Below are positions 39,448 to 51,356 of a stretch of 64,000 bases of DNA, in pieces. Numbering within the stretch: the first letter of the stretch is position 1; every line of letters begins with the position of its first letter. A program made the position numbers and the translations under genes. The notes beneath the pieces were generated by a model that saw only the letters and a program-made list of their open reading frames with translations, was not told the origin of the DNA and did not search any database. The stretch is from assembly GCA_905221615.1 (NCBI GenBank), contig CAJNDT010000313.1, positions 1,178,001 to 1,242,000 on the forward strand, read 5' to 3'. The DNA is from Symbiodinium sp. CCMP2592. Taxonomy: Eukaryota > Sar > Dinophyceae > Suessiales > Symbiodiniaceae.

Positions 39448-40140
39448 GCAAGTCAAGATGTTGTTTTCGCTGTCAGCTGAGCTGGACTGCGATATGCGCA
39501 TCATCAAACGTTGTGCATGTGATTCAAACCTGGGAAGCTGAGCTTCTCATCGTTGTGGCACTTTGCTGAGCATTGCGCCTGAAGATGTCGTGACGACTTC
39601 TTCGCAAGTGTGGACCTCATCCTGTTAGGCTGTTTTTTGCGCCACAGGAAAAGAGAAACACGAGGAATCTACGGTAGGTTACAGCCATTGCTTCCTCAAG
39701 TTAAATTAAACGGAGACTGATCACCTCCAACATGCAATTATGTACAGATTTTCCACGTCAGGAGGGGGGAGTTGGAGATTTACGAACAACCTCCATGTAA
39801 AATAATGTTGCCTGACTGTGTAATCTCTGTAATGTTAAAGACGCCAATCGACTGTGGCTCAAGCATGAAAAAGGACGACGCTGAGCCTCGTTCTTGCGTT
39901 CAGGGTCGGGTTTCCTTCTGTGGTTTCCCTTCCCTTCCTCCTTGTTCTTACCCTGACATAGCGTTGTCTCTGTTTGGGGTCAGAATAACTTTTTTGGCTT
40001 CAAGATTGAAAAGCAATGTTCAAAATCAATGACAAATGAGCAAAAACCTACAAGATTCTCAAAATTTGAAGAAAGACTAAAAGTAGTGCTGTAAATACCA
40101 GCATATTCGACAGCACGAGGTTTCAAAAACGATATGTCTT
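39448..40140 (+). other. 3' region of the truncated Copia element, possible PPT and LTR start
   Basis: AGGAGGGGGGAG at about 39760-39771 is a good polypurine tract, followed by TTGGAGATT, which could be a decayed LTR start (many Copia LTRs begin TGTTGG). No second LTR is available for comparison, so the LTR is not confirmed. No gene. Confidence 0.4.
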
Positions 40141-40163
40141 GGCGTCGCACCGGGGGGGCAGCC

Positions 40164-40194
<31 letters not shown>
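40164..40194 (+). repeat. (CTA)n microsatellite
   Basis: About ten uninterrupted CTA units, followed by imperfect CTACTGCTAC words to about 40260. Confidence 0.9.
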
Positions 40195-42875
40195 GATTAC
40201 CACTGACTCTTACCACTGCCACTACTACCAGCACTGCTACTTCTGCTACTTCTGCTAGTCTGCCAGCTGCGCCAGCTGCCCCACTGCTACTGCAGCGAGG
40301 CCAACCCTGGTGGTGGCCGGGACCGCACGGAGGCGCGGCACGTGATGCGGCGCGGCTTCGGCGAAGGTGCCTCTTGTTTTGTGGCGAGGACTACCTGCTG
40401 AGATCCAAGAACCTGGCAGAGAAGGCGACGAAGAGCCTGGGCCCGGCGCTCCGCGTTTTGCTCCGCCTCTGGGAGCCTCTCTCCTCCGCTCCTCCGCTCC
40501 TCCGCTCCGCCTCTGAGGCCGGCTGGTGGAGATCCTGGGCATCTCGGAGAATCTGTACCAGTGAAGGTGGCGCTTTGTACCGCCGGCAAAACCCAGGGAA
40601 AAAGATTGGGTGCCCTCTGTTCTACCTCGATGCTGCACAGTGCTCTGTGCTCTCCGTGCCTTCCCCTCTCCGGTCTGCCGCTTCCGTGCTCAAAGACTCA
40701 CAGCGTGAGGACGCGTCAGCACCACCACAGCTCTTCAGCAGAAACTTCAACAGCAGAGCATGCAGCAGAGCACTCTCACTCTCACTCTCTGATGGAGGCT
40801 TTTTCTTTTAGACAGACGTGGTAAGGCGAAGTCCGTCCCCCGCGCTCCGCGGGAATGTGCTCGGGCTGCGAGAAGCGAACGCCGCTCCCTTCGCCGCCGC
40901 TTCCTTCGGAAGGGCCTGAGGCGGAACCGGAAGCGCCTGAGGCGGGCCCAGCCGCCTCCGCCCCTCCGGAAGAAAGAGGAGGAGGAGGAGGAGGAGCCGC
41001 GGCCAGAGCCAGAGGAGGGGCTTCCGGAGCGGTTTCGGCGGAAGGAGCGGTCTCAGCGGTTTCGGCCGAGATGGGCTCGGACTGCCTCGCTCCCTCGCCC
41101 TCGAGTGGCATGTCGCCCGCCTCTTGGCTCCCGGACCGCAGCAGCCTCTCCAGGTGCGGAAACGGAGCCGAAGTCGCCCCAACTCATGTCTTGAGAAGAT
41201 CAAAGACTAAACGCGGGCTTCTCACCTGCCTCGAAGTTCATTGAAGGCTCCTCGCTTCGCCGGTGAACGTGCCGAAAGGATGCGGCTGCCATTCGGTCTC
41301 AAGCATTCCACGTCCCGGCAACCCATGTAGCCAAGATTCGATGTCGGCGCTTCTTGCAGTTGCTGAGGTGGCGGCCTCTTGTCTTTGGGGGACGCTGAGA
41401 ATGCAACTGAGACATGAACGAGAAGTGCAACACAACAGCGAAAGGGCCTTTTCATTGACAGGATTGGCTTCGATCTCTTTGCGAGCCATGGCCAGAAGAT
41501 GAGGCAGGCGCAAGAATGCGCATCAGCACACAGTCACATTCTCCAGTGATTCTCATGCTCCTGCAATGTCCAAAGAGCTGCCCAGCTGCCCTGAAGACTG
41601 TCCCTGACTCATTGTCTTGTGTAGTGGTCCCCTCGTTCCCACACAAGTGGTACAGGGCCGACGCCGCTTCTGCCGGCCACCCAAAACTATTGTAACGTTT
41701 CGAGTAAGTGGGATTCGTACTCGTGTTGGTGTGCCGCCAACCCGTTTGTGCTTACGCAGTATGCGGTTCGACGCCACTAAAGAGTCTTAGAAAATGGAAT
41801 GCAGCATCCACCAAAATTCACCAAGGCTAGACAGACCTATCCAAAAGGCAGAAGCCACCCGCCCGAAAATGCAGAAAAGAAGGGGCAGACCAGGCACCAG
41901 TCAGACGTATCGCTGAGAGCTGAAAGCTCCATACATATTTGGCGAATTTTGCTGTGTGTACCGCCAACCTCCTTGCGACCTGCCTATTTTGGGCCCAACA
42001 CTCTCGATTCCGGCAGAGGCCAAGAATCAAAGCCGGGATTCGAGCCCACGAACTGGCGCCACGGCTGAATTAGAACTAAGCTTTCCCTGACCCTGCAGAG
42101 TTGAACCAGTATCCACACCAACCCAAAACTGAAATCAACCGATTTTGCAGCAAATTCGCGCGGGATTTAACAGTTCTCCGGCGTTGGCTCACTCACCCAA
42201 ACGAGTCGCAACTTTACAGCTGCAACTTCTCGCTTCTCGTATGGCCGCCTGAGCAGCCTCCCAAGAATCAAGCTGCGTCTTCAGCTGACATGTGCACGCC
42301 GCATCCGCCTCGTAGTCGTAGTTTTGAGGCGTTTGTTCCGCTCAGCGCTCCGAAGATCCAGCCTTGACAGCGCTTCTCCCCGAGCTCCGCTGCGCGTTGC
42401 TACCAAACATCCAGCGTCAGGTTCAACAATGATGTCCTGAGCCTCACGCAAGAAATCCAGGAGCCCAGTATCCAGAGTCACCGACGAATGTTACTATCAC
42501 AAGGATAAATAGGCACAGCCACCAAGCAAAGCTTGCATTCCGAAGAATGCTTAACTCAGGCGGGGCTAGCAGACATTGAAACAGCAGATGGTTAGCGGAC
42601 CAGCGTCGACAGCGCGACCGTGAAGAAGATTTGTTGGCAACCTGCTTCCGAAGCGAAGTAAAGTTTGACAAGTGGATAAAGTCGCTGTTGGTGTCGGAGG
42701 AGGATCCTATTGCCTCTGAGAGTTCTAGGCATATTCACCCTTGTGCGGGCACCATTCGCCGGTTGCGGTTGTGGTCGCACCAATTCCTCCTGCATTGCGG
42801 GCGGCTTCTGAGTCGCAGGGAATCGCGCATGGATGTGAGCGTGTCTCCGCAAGTCTCTCGAGAAGGAATATCCAG
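40195..42875. other. GC-rich sequence, possible exons not resolved; tRNA-like B-box words
   Basis: GC-rich stretches (40240-40600, 40850-41170) have open frames on both strands with no recognisable domain, and I could not join them with convincing splice sites. On the minus strand, GGCTCGAATCCC (about 42032-42043) and GAGTACGAATCCCAC (about 41705-41720) resemble pol III B boxes, which raises the possibility of tRNA-derived SINE remnants. No gene called. Confidence 0.35.
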
Positions 42876-42923
42876 GCACTAAACATATTGGGGAAAAATA
42901 TTTTTCCCCAATATGTTTAGTGC
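42876..42923. repeat. 48-bp perfect palindrome
   Basis: GCACTAAACATATTGGGGAA followed by AAAT is mirrored exactly by its reverse complement, with no spacer. The centre is between 42899 and 42900. Flanking bases do not continue the symmetry. Confidence 0.93.
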
Positions 42924-44596
42924 TGTGTGGTGCCACGCCGCCTTCCCCTGCACTTTTACAGCGTGAAAAGATTCAGTGCAGTGGGAAAGTGTTTGCCTTG
43001 GAAAGAGAGTGCATGTGAGGATCACGTTGTGGCCGGCCCAGGACTTTCTAGACTTGATCGGTGGAGTACAAACAAATGGCAAGTGGATGGGTTGCCGTCG
43101 AGGAGTGGATGCATATTGCCTTGCTTATAATCCATAGAAAAAGGCAGTATGCACCCACTTCGTGACATAAATGATCATTTCCAAATCAGCTTCTAAGCTA
43201 TGCGTCTCACCACACCACTTCGTTGTCGACGTGAAAGTGATGCTAAGTGCCGACGCAACTCGTCTTCGTGTATCATATCACTTCTGGCTCACGTGATCTG
43301 TGATGCAATGAACCGTTGGTTCATCGCTTTTGAACGTGAAACCAATCTTTTCTGTGAATGCTGAGACTTTCAGCCCGAAGAAGTCAAACGAAAGGTGAAA
43401 CTGCATTGCATTTGATGTCATTCTGAGTTGACGTGGTATTCATACGGGCCCGTCACCAATCCATACGTACGTATGCATGCGAGGAGAGGATTGGCAGAAT
43501 GTTTGTGTATTGGATCCCGCACATTTGTCGTCTGTTTTTTTTTCCCAGCTTTCCCTTTTGAGTGTGCGGAGCAGTGTTTTGCTTTCTGTTTTTGTTATGT
43601 TCATGGTTCCATGGATCCATGCTTGGGACATCCTCGTGAGTTGACATGCAGAGATTGTACACTGGCTTCAGGAGCCCGGCCATGCTCGGTTGCAGCGGCT
43701 CCACGAGAAGCGGCTTCGCTCGGGGTCCAAGTTCCCCAGTCCGACACCAAAACAGAGCGACAGAAAGATATGGGGTGGGCGGGCAGACTTGCAAGTGGAG
43801 TTGCATGGTATTGTGTAGTGTGTGCTTATTTGAGATTTGTAAGCTTATCTTGTCTTCTCCCGTCACCTCGGGCCCTCCTCCCTCCTCTCCCCGCCCCTCT
43901 TCTTGTTCAGCGAAACGCGCAGTTCTCCTCCTTCGCCGCTCGCCTTCCGCTTAGGCGAGCAGGAAGCTGAGCGGGCCCGGGCACAGGCGCGGAAACTCGC
44001 CGAGGAGCAGGAGGCCAGGCCCCTGCTAGCCGCGGCTAGGCCAGCTTGCTGCGCCGCGTGCGCCTTCTTTCGTTTCAATGGGCGTAGTCTCACGCAACAC
44101 TCCAGTTCGTATATGCAATAGCCACCAAACTTCCCGATAGAATTACTTCCGAGCTCTTTTCTCTCGGTGCGGCAAGGCTCGGGAGTGGCAAGAGGAGCTG
44201 AAACTCTTGGAGGGCAAGCGGGCCCGTCTCCAAGGCGCGGCTTCGCTGCGTTCCATACCAACTCACTCTCGACTTCGCGCCGCATTTCAGGTGAGGAGCT
44301 GGAGAAAGACTGCCTCTCTTACTTTGCCTCAGCGGAGATTCTGCTCAAGAAACAGGAGGATGTCCAGGAGAGGTCTTCCGTTGCGGCGGAAGAGGTGCAG
44401 CCGGAGGAGCTCGCTTGCAGAATGGAACTTTAGGATTCTAGGCTCCAGTCAGAGGGAGAAGCGGCAAGAGGCCAACGTGGCGCCTCTCATGATGTCGCTA
44501 GCTCCCCTCCTGTCCATGTCCTGAGGATTTTGGGTGGGATACAGCACCCCCAAGCACCTTGCCCTTGAAACCCACACCACCGCCACTCCACGAAAA

Positions 44597-44597
<1 letters not shown>
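42924..44597. other. Unresolved region; possible plus-strand coding with coiled-coil segments
   Basis: Around 43940-44420 plus-strand frames show charged helical stretches (GEQEAERARAQARKLAEEQE; later GEELEKDCLSYFASAEILLK), which may be exons of a gene split by short introns. I could not join them reliably. The first part (42924-43860) shows nothing supported. Confidence 0.3.
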
Positions 44598-44642
<45 letters not shown>

Positions 44643-44680
44643 GAGGAGGAGGAGGAGGAGGAGGAGGAGGAGGAGGAGGA
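44598..44680 (+). repeat. (GACGAG)n then (GAG)n microsatellite
   Basis: About 83 bases of GACGAG repeats grading into pure GAG repeats. Confidence 0.9.
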
Positions 44681-45415
44681 AGGCGCAGCAAGAGCACGGC
44701 AGCGGCAGCAGCCGCAGCAGCCCCGGAGCCCCTCTCGCATGTGGTGTCTACACCCCGAGATCCTCTGGCCGAGGGTCGTCACGGTTCTTTCAAAAGTGAC
44801 AACAGTCACAGATGGATGGGCCGCCCCCCGAACCCGCGATCTTCGTGCTGTGGATTTTGAAGCTATGCTACTTAGTGACTTAGTGGCGACAATCACCTGG
44901 ATGGGCTGTGCTTTGGGTTTGCGCCCAGCTGGTGACCCTCAGCCCGAAACCCTTTCATGTCTCTACAACATTCAATACACCTAAACCCTAAACAACCCCA
45001 CCACCCACAGGGGGGGTGCAGGTGCAAAACCCTCAACCTAAACCCAACACCTACCACCGGGTCAAGTTAAACACCAAGCCTGAAATTCCACAACCCAGGG
45101 CAAAATGACCCAAGACCCAACACTACTACACTTATTACACTTACTACACCACAGGGGACGAGGGAGTTTAACCCCAAACCCACCGCACCACACCACAGGG
45201 GGCGCGGCGGAGAACACAGGAGGGCCGGGCCCGCACCGAGGCACAGGCCACAGAGGGGCGGGGAGAATCAACATATGTGGGTATAGAGAAGGGGGATAAC
45301 CATGGGGGGAGGAGGTGGGCAACACCACACCATCTATCTGCTTTTTGTTTGTACGTCTGTACATTAGGTAGAGACAAACACAGGAGCCCGGTCATGTTGT
45401 TTTGCGCCCCCCCCG
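44681..45415. other. Non-coding, degenerate CCCTAAA words
   Basis: A few CCTAAACCCTAAAC words at about 44980-45055, then CA-rich sequence. The last 75 bases (GTAGAGACAAACACAGGAGC region) match a dispersed repeat also seen at about 48275-48345. Confidence 0.5.

Positions 45416-45498
<83 letters not shown>
45416..45498 (+). repeat. (ACA)n microsatellite
   Basis: About 27 uninterrupted ACA units. Confidence 0.92.
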
Positions 45499-47547
45499 TT
45501 TTTTTTATTGGACGCTGAGCGAGCGGGCTCTGCTCATTGCGGGCGAGCAGAAACTTCGGAAGCGTGCCATCCCCGAGTGTGCCGTGAGCCAGCGCCACCG
45601 AGGTGAGCCATAAGCCAGCATCACTCCCTTAGAATCTGACCTGCCGACATTCTTATAGAGGTTACGCGGTCTTCGCCCGGCGGCCTTGTAAAGAAAAAGA
45701 AACAGACTGGCGCTTTGCGCGAGGGGACTGCCCATGCGAGAATCGCAGGTACCTCCTTCATCCGTTTCTGAGAACTACGACCGAAGTCAGGCCCCGAGGC
45801 CTCGCGTAAAACAAGCCAAAACGAACTGACCTAACAAAACCAACAGAGAAGACCGCGCAACCCCTATAGGATCCTCAGTGAAGGAAAAAGAGGAGCCGAT
45901 GTTTTTTTTTTTGGGCGGCCCTATGCAAAGCAAACACAAGTCAGCGTACTCCGAGGAAAGAAGAGGGAGGGACCTGTGAAGCTTGAACCGCTCGTGAGCT
46001 TAGGAGCCGATGCTACAAACGTTAAAAGAGAAAGGGCCTAAGTCAAGAAGAGCAGCGCTGCAGACTGTACACAGCAGCAACAGCTCTTGGGCACCAGCCT
46101 CTAGGGGATAGGCCACAAGAAGTTGACTTCAGTTACAAAGGCGTTGCCCGCTTTTTACGCGAGCGATGCCCGAAACTCCTAACGTGACAGCCCGACTCAC
46201 AAAGTCGTCGTCATGTAGCCTCCGTCACCCTCAGTGTGAGTCATTGCGTCCAATACTCACGAACTGGCAGCCGGTGGGTCGTACTCAGAAGAGCCGTCTC
46301 CCAGAGTTCCCGTCTAGTGGCGTCCCACACTAGGTAACTCCCGACTACCAGCGATGGGCCGTAAGGATAATTCGTCGTCAAGCAAAAACACGTGGGCCGT
46401 CACTCCTAGCACTGCCTGACCCCGTCGGTAACAGGACAGTAACGAACACACCTGGGAGGGCCGTAGCCGTAGCCCGACACCCATAGCACAGCAAGCGCGT
46501 CCGCTTAACGACTGTACCCAGATGTGACGTGGAGCCGTACCAGGTAGACACCGTGCTGGAACTGAAGACGTTGGCCAACTCTGCTGAACCTGAGTCCCCA
46601 GTGTCCCAATCTGCGCCTTGTCTTGTAGACAAGTCTGGCCCGGCGGCCCCCGAGAGGCCTCCCCCTCAAGAGAGGATAGCCCCTCTAGGCCCTCAAGGGC
46701 ACCCCATAGCAAGAGGAGTCCCTGGAATGCCCGTCGGGGCCAGCATTGGGAGGATGCTGACGCGTTGTGAGTCACCACGTTGCGCCTAGCCTGTCCTGAG
46801 TCTGACTTGCTCCCAGGCGCTGGCGGCTGAACAGAAGTGAAGCGCAGAAAACACTCAACCGTGACGAAGAACTCTCGATCGCACTGGCTTCGTAGCAGCT
46901 GGTGGCAGTCCACTGTGCCGTTGAAGGAAAAACTAGTGCTCGAAGAAGACTGCATGAGAATACCAGACGATCCGTGTCCTTCTTGCGGAGGTGTACCAGC
47001 TAAAGCGCAAAACCAGAGCGCCAGCAAAACTGCGCAGGAGAGACCATGAGCTGTACCTGGGTGTCTTGTCGTGTAGCTGGAAAGTCGAAGAGAGGAGCGG
47101 AACGAGGCCTCAACTCGAAAGCTTCCTTCAGGATACCCAGGTGCAGAAGATGGCCAACCCATGACTGGGGCCGCCCCTTGAATGGCTTGGTGCGGCAGGT
47201 CCTTTTGTAAATGTAAAAGCATCGGCAGGAGAAAAGTACTGAGGCACAGTCGACGCCCCTTCCGCTAGTTTCGCCGGAAAGAGAGAACTCGATCCGACTC
47301 CCTTCACCCCGCGGAAAGGTGAGAACCCTACCGCTTACCTCTTGCCAAGGTTGTATAACTGCAGACAGAGGCCCGGGAATTGGGACCCGGTAGATCACAG
47401 CGACACGCGGCTCCGGGAATAGCTATGGCTCAGTAAGAGGACGGTCCCTTAAGCTTCGCAGAAGGGGCACGTTGCGAGCCTCTAGCGTTGGTACCCAGAG
47501 CCTTGTTAGCAAAGCTACACAGCCTGCTGTGATCCATAGCGGCTACA
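45499..47547. other. No recognisable gene; 302-codon open frame on minus strand (46314-47222)
   Basis: The minus strand is open for 302 codons between 47222 and 46314, with a composition unlike the neighbouring repeats (Leu/Ser/Gly-rich, TRHPGTAHGLSCAVLLALWF). It has no recognisable motif and no support from splice sites or similarity, so I do not call it a gene. The rest of the stretch shows no supported feature. Confidence 0.35.
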
Positions 47548-47682
47548 ACAACAACGACAACGACAACAACAACAACAACGACAACAACGACAACAACGAC
47601 AACAACAACAGCAACAACAGCAACAGCAGCAACAACAAGCGGCAGACGCACCAGCTACCAACAACAACAACAACAACAACGG
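47548..47682 (+). repeat. Compound (AAC/GAC/AGC)n microsatellite
   Basis: Runs of CAACAACGACAACAACAACA with interspersed AGC units; interrupted at about 47640-47660. Confidence 0.85.
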
Positions 47683-47699
47683 TGTACAGGGTTTGGATG

Positions 47700-47900
47700 A
47701 TCTGCAAAGGATTTTTTCAGTATTTTCAGTGTATATCCGGTGATTTTGTGTGTATTTCCGAGGAATTTGGTGTATATGTCCAACGAAATTGTGTGTATTT
47801 CCAAGGAATTTGTGTGCAGTGCCAAGGACTTTGCATGCATTTCCATGAATCGTTCCAAGGATTTTGTGTATTTGCGAGGTTTTGTATGTATTTCCATACT
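47700..47900 (+). repeat. Minisatellite with TTCCAAGGATTTTGTGTGTA-like unit
   Basis: Imperfect units of about 28 bases built on ATTTCC, AAGGA(A/T)TTTG and TGTGTAT. A related, more diverged run lies at 48425-48650. Confidence 0.7.
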
Positions 47901-47949
47901 GAAGCCCTGCAGCATCACATAAAACCCGTCAATCCCCTATCAAATCCTT

Positions 47950-48170
47950 TTTGAACCGTTCGATATCCAATGAAAACCCTTCAAAATTCCAGACAAGTCC
48001 TTTCGAGATCCATGAGAATCCCTTCTAGATTTCGCAGATTCCCATACCTGGGGTGGAAATGTGGTGAAACGTGGGCGATTGTTGGGGTGGTGGGTCAACA
48101 CAATAGACGGGGCTGCCGTTTTTTCCTCTCTACCAACCGGTAGAGACAAAGTCCTGATCTCAATATTGCT
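47950..48170 (+). repeat. Dispersed direct repeat, copy 1
   Basis: Begins TTTGAACCGTTCGATATCCA and runs through CGCAGATTCCCATACCTGGG to a GTAGAGACAAAGTC segment. It matches 48806-49045 in the same orientation with scattered differences. Confidence 0.8.
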
Positions 48171-48339
48171 GCTAAATGACAAGAGTTGCGGGCTGCTGTT
48201 TTCGTCTGTACCAGCAACAACAACAAGGTACGAACAAAAACTGCAGCCCCGTCAACACATGTATTTGCTTCTTGTTTGTACATCAAGTAGAGACAAAAAC
48301 AGAAGCCCCGTCATGTTGTTTTACCCCCGAACAGAAACA

Positions 48340-48400
48340 GCAACAACAACAACAACAACGATGACGACGACAACAACAACAGCAACAACAGCAACAACAC
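48340..48400 (+). repeat. (CAA/CGA/CAG)n microsatellite
   Basis: Imperfect CAACAACAACGATGACGACA-type run, preceded by the same GTAGAGACAAA...CATGTTGTTTT segment that precedes the (ACA)n at 45416. Confidence 0.85.
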
Positions 48401-48424
48401 GGTCCCTATACTGTACAGGGAGAG

Positions 48425-48650
48425 GATTAAGGATTTTCCCGATGCGCTTTCCAGCGTATTTCTAAGGCTTTTCCGCGTATTTCAAAGGATTTTCAGCCTT
48501 TTTGCTGTGATTTCCAGTGTATTTGCAGCGTCTTTCCAAGGATTCATTGTATTTGCAAGGATTTTGTGCGTAATTCCAAGCATTTTGTGCGCATGTCAAC
48601 GGTTTTCACGGCATTTGCAAGGACTTTGTGTCTATTTCCAAGGGCTGTGA
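48425..48650 (+). repeat. Minisatellite, diverged from 47700-47900
   Basis: Repeated TTTCCAAGGATT and GTATTTGCA words with a loose period of about 25-30 bases. Confidence 0.65.
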
Positions 48651-48654
48651 CCTG

Positions 48655-48805
48655 GCTACCTGGCTGTGATTCGGCGAGCTGGTTGTGAATCGGCTGCGAC
48701 CTGGCTGTGGTTCGGCTGTCAGTTGGGCTTGATTCGGTTGTGAGTTGGTTGCGACACAGCTGTGAGCTGGCTGCATTTGGCATTGAGTTGGCTGTGATTC
48801 GGCCC
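48655..48805 (+). repeat. Minisatellite of GGCTGTGATTCGGC-like 14-bp unit
   Basis: About ten imperfect units (GGCTGTGATTCGGC, GGTTGTGAATCGGC, GGCTGTGGTTCGGC and similar). Confidence 0.8.
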
Positions 48806-49045
48806 TTTGAACCGTTCGATATCCAATGAAAACCTTGCAAAATTACAGAGAAGTCCTTTCAAAACCCATGGGTCCACGAGAACCCCATTTCTGGATTTCG
48901 CAGATTCCCATACCTGGGTGAAAATGTGGTCTAATGTGGGCGGTTGTTGTAAAGGGGGTCCGTCAAAAGAAGAGACGAATCTGCAGTTTTTGTCTCTACC
49001 AGCAGGCAGAGACAAAGTCTTGATTTCAATGCCCCTTTTACAACA
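48806..49045 (+). repeat. Dispersed direct repeat, copy 2
   Basis: Partner of 47950-48170 (TTTGAACCGTTCGATATCCA start). It ends with GGCAGAGACAAAGTCTTGAT and a short inverted match to its own interior (CCCTTTTACAACAACC against GGTTGTTGTAAAGGGG, opposite strands). Confidence 0.8.
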
Positions 49046-49185
49046 ACCACCCAGCCTACACGGCATTTCTATCATGGAAGCAGATGCTGTGTAAACCATG
49101 CTACAGGCACCCTATGCGGTCGCCGGAAGCTTTCCCAATTGTTTCCAATTACTATAAATTACGGGCTGCTGCTTTTGTGTGTACC

Positions 49186-49440
49186 AACAACAACAACAAC
49201 CACAACCACAGTTCACAATTGCAAATACAACGCCAGCAGGCATGGCAGCAGCAGTTGCAGCATGAGCTGCAACAACAGCAACAAGATCAGCGACAGCAGC
49301 AGCAGCAGCAGCAGCGGCAGCAGCAGCAGCAGCAGCTACAGCTACAGCTACAGCTACAGCTACAGCTACAGCTACAGCGACAGCAGCAGCTACAGCTACC
49401 GCAGCAACAAGAATAACAAGAAGAGCGACGACAACGATCA
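49186..49440 (+). repeat. CAA, CAG and CTACAG microsatellite field
   Basis: CAACAACAAC at 49186, then CAG-rich and CTACAG repeats at about 49270-49400, giving Gln-, Ser- or Tyr-rich open frames without biological meaning. Confidence 0.85.
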
Positions 49441-50446
49441 TAACGGCAGCAGCGGCAGCAATGACAACAGAACCAGCAGCGGCAGCGACCAAACGAACAG
49501 CGACACCAGCCGAGCAGAACACTATTCATGAAAAGCAAACACGACGAACCAGAACAACTAGAAGAGCCATGGGGTCAAGAACAAGAAGAGGAAGACATCT
49601 CAGTACGAAGAACAAGAAGCAGAGCAAGAAGAAACGCAATCTAAAGAATGCCACCCTGCAGGAGCCGCACAGGCCGCAATTCCGAAGCCCCGCACATCCT
49701 GCAGCGCCATGCCGGGGCGTCATGCCACGCCAATCCATTCCACTCCACATGCCACTCCACACCACTCTAACATCACTCGCGCTCAGTTGCACTCACTCAC
49801 TCGCCTAACTTCGTTCAACCACTATCCGGGCCATGCCAGACAGTGTGACTTGCGGCTCGTAAGATGTGCGGGTTCCCTGAGCTGCGGTGCTTGGAGGAGG
49901 AAGAGCAGCGATGCTGGCATGTTCTGGCGTCTTGGCTGGGGTGTTCCAAGTATGGCGCACAATATTCCAGCCGAGCTCCGGGGAGGCCACGCACCTTGAG
50001 CAATGCAACATCTGAGGATCCCGTCGAGAGCTGGTTTCACGGCCTCTTACAGCCACAGGGCTGCATATGGGGGCGGGGTGTTTGGCCGTGTAGCAGCTCC
50101 GACAGATGTGCTCGAGCACTGCAGGGAGCCGCGAGGCCGAAGAGACGGCTGCGGCTGGGGATTTGAAGAGGCGGAGCAGGCGGAGCAGGCGGAGCAGGGG
50201 GAGGGAGAGGACTCCTTCGCTGAGTTCAACTCCTTCGGCGAAGATCTCGGGGAGCAGAGCGGAGCCGGCGGCGCCCTAGCCCTGCGGCGCCTGGGCGCGT
50301 TTTGCGCGGCGCTGGACCGGAGCCTCGCCGAGGCCAAGGAGGCCTTGAAAGCGCACGAGGCGAAGGCGAAAGCCGTCGAGGCCCAGAGCTGCGAGGAGCC
50401 TCAGCAACCGGAGAGCCTGTTTGGAGTCCTTTTGCCTCTTCTTTTG
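49441..50446 (+). other. Possible plus-strand coding exons, unresolved
   Basis: At 49865-49925 a frame reads CGFPELRCLEEEEQRCWHVL. At 50170-50430 another reads EDSFAEFNSFGEDLGEQSGA and ALDRSLAEAKEALKAHEAKA (acidic, then helical). They could be exons of the Rav1/DMXL-like gene downstream or of a separate gene. I could not connect them, so they are not called. Confidence 0.3.

Positions 50447-50533
<87 letters not shown>
50447..50533 (+). repeat. (GTA)n microsatellite
   Basis: About 29 uninterrupted GTA/TAG units. Confidence 0.92.
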
Positions 50534-51356
50534 CGGTGATAAGTATCACAAAGTCGGTTGTGTCTATGTCCGAGACAAGGCAAACACGACTAGGTACAGT
50601 GCATGCGGTAAGTGCTTTAAGTGCTACGGCTAATGCTGATAATCAGCTCGATGCCAAAAGCAAGAGTTTCGTGAGCATCTCATGCGCTAAGCTGCATGCG
50701 GACACTCAGGCGGGGTGATGAAACTTTGCATCCCCTCCTTGTGCAGATTTTACCATGTACTGTGATTTGTGTTTTGCCTTAAGCTTTTCTACAATTTCAC
50801 GTCGAACGTTTTCGTAGGTCATGCATGACACGAGCTCATGATGATCTAAATGCTTGGACGCAACCGAGGCCCAAAAGAGTGTTTGAAAACACTTTGCAGT
50901 TTTTCACAATGGCAATACCCAACCATAGCTGCGGAGGCAATGCCTGACTGATACGTCGACTCTTCGCACTTTTTTCTTCCACAGTAGACTGATGGCCTTT
51001 CTGCCAGGAGCCGTCGCTGTCAGTCTGAGCAAAAAGAGTCGACAGTCCGTGCATCAGCCTCCTTTTGCATCCATGAGACTGCACAAACACTTGCGCCGCT
51101 TACCGACTTCAGGTACCTCTGGCAGTGCGACGCTGTTACAGCACGAGCCGATTGCTCGACCTGTTAGCAGTGATAGAACCACATGCATAGGGCAGAGTAG
51201 GGCAGAGTAGGCCGTTATCCCAGTCACAAACTATTGGCACACTCTCAACTCTCAGACTATCTCGGGTCAATGAGTCAGTTTCACAATCACGTGACTGCAC
51301 AGCGGCAATCGCCCGCAACGTGCTGAGCCCGCTCGCACGGCGTCCAATTGAATAGC
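50534..51356. other. No gene recognised
   Basis: Mixed sequence without supported coding frames or repeats. Confidence 0.5.

Noticed and set aside
40782..41203. Ala/Pro/Gly-rich minus-strand frames
   Set aside because: GC-rich low-complexity sequence is open in several frames on both strands; there is no evidence for one over another.
41660..41760. Complete tRNA gene
   Set aside because: The B-box-like word is present, but I could not fold a cloverleaf with paired acceptor, D, anticodon and T stems.
50226..50583. Poly-Leu, poly-Thr and poly-Val open frames
   Set aside because: Translations of the (GTA)n microsatellite; similar cases at 45277-45606, 49112-49538 and 51267-51482 are rejected for the same reason.
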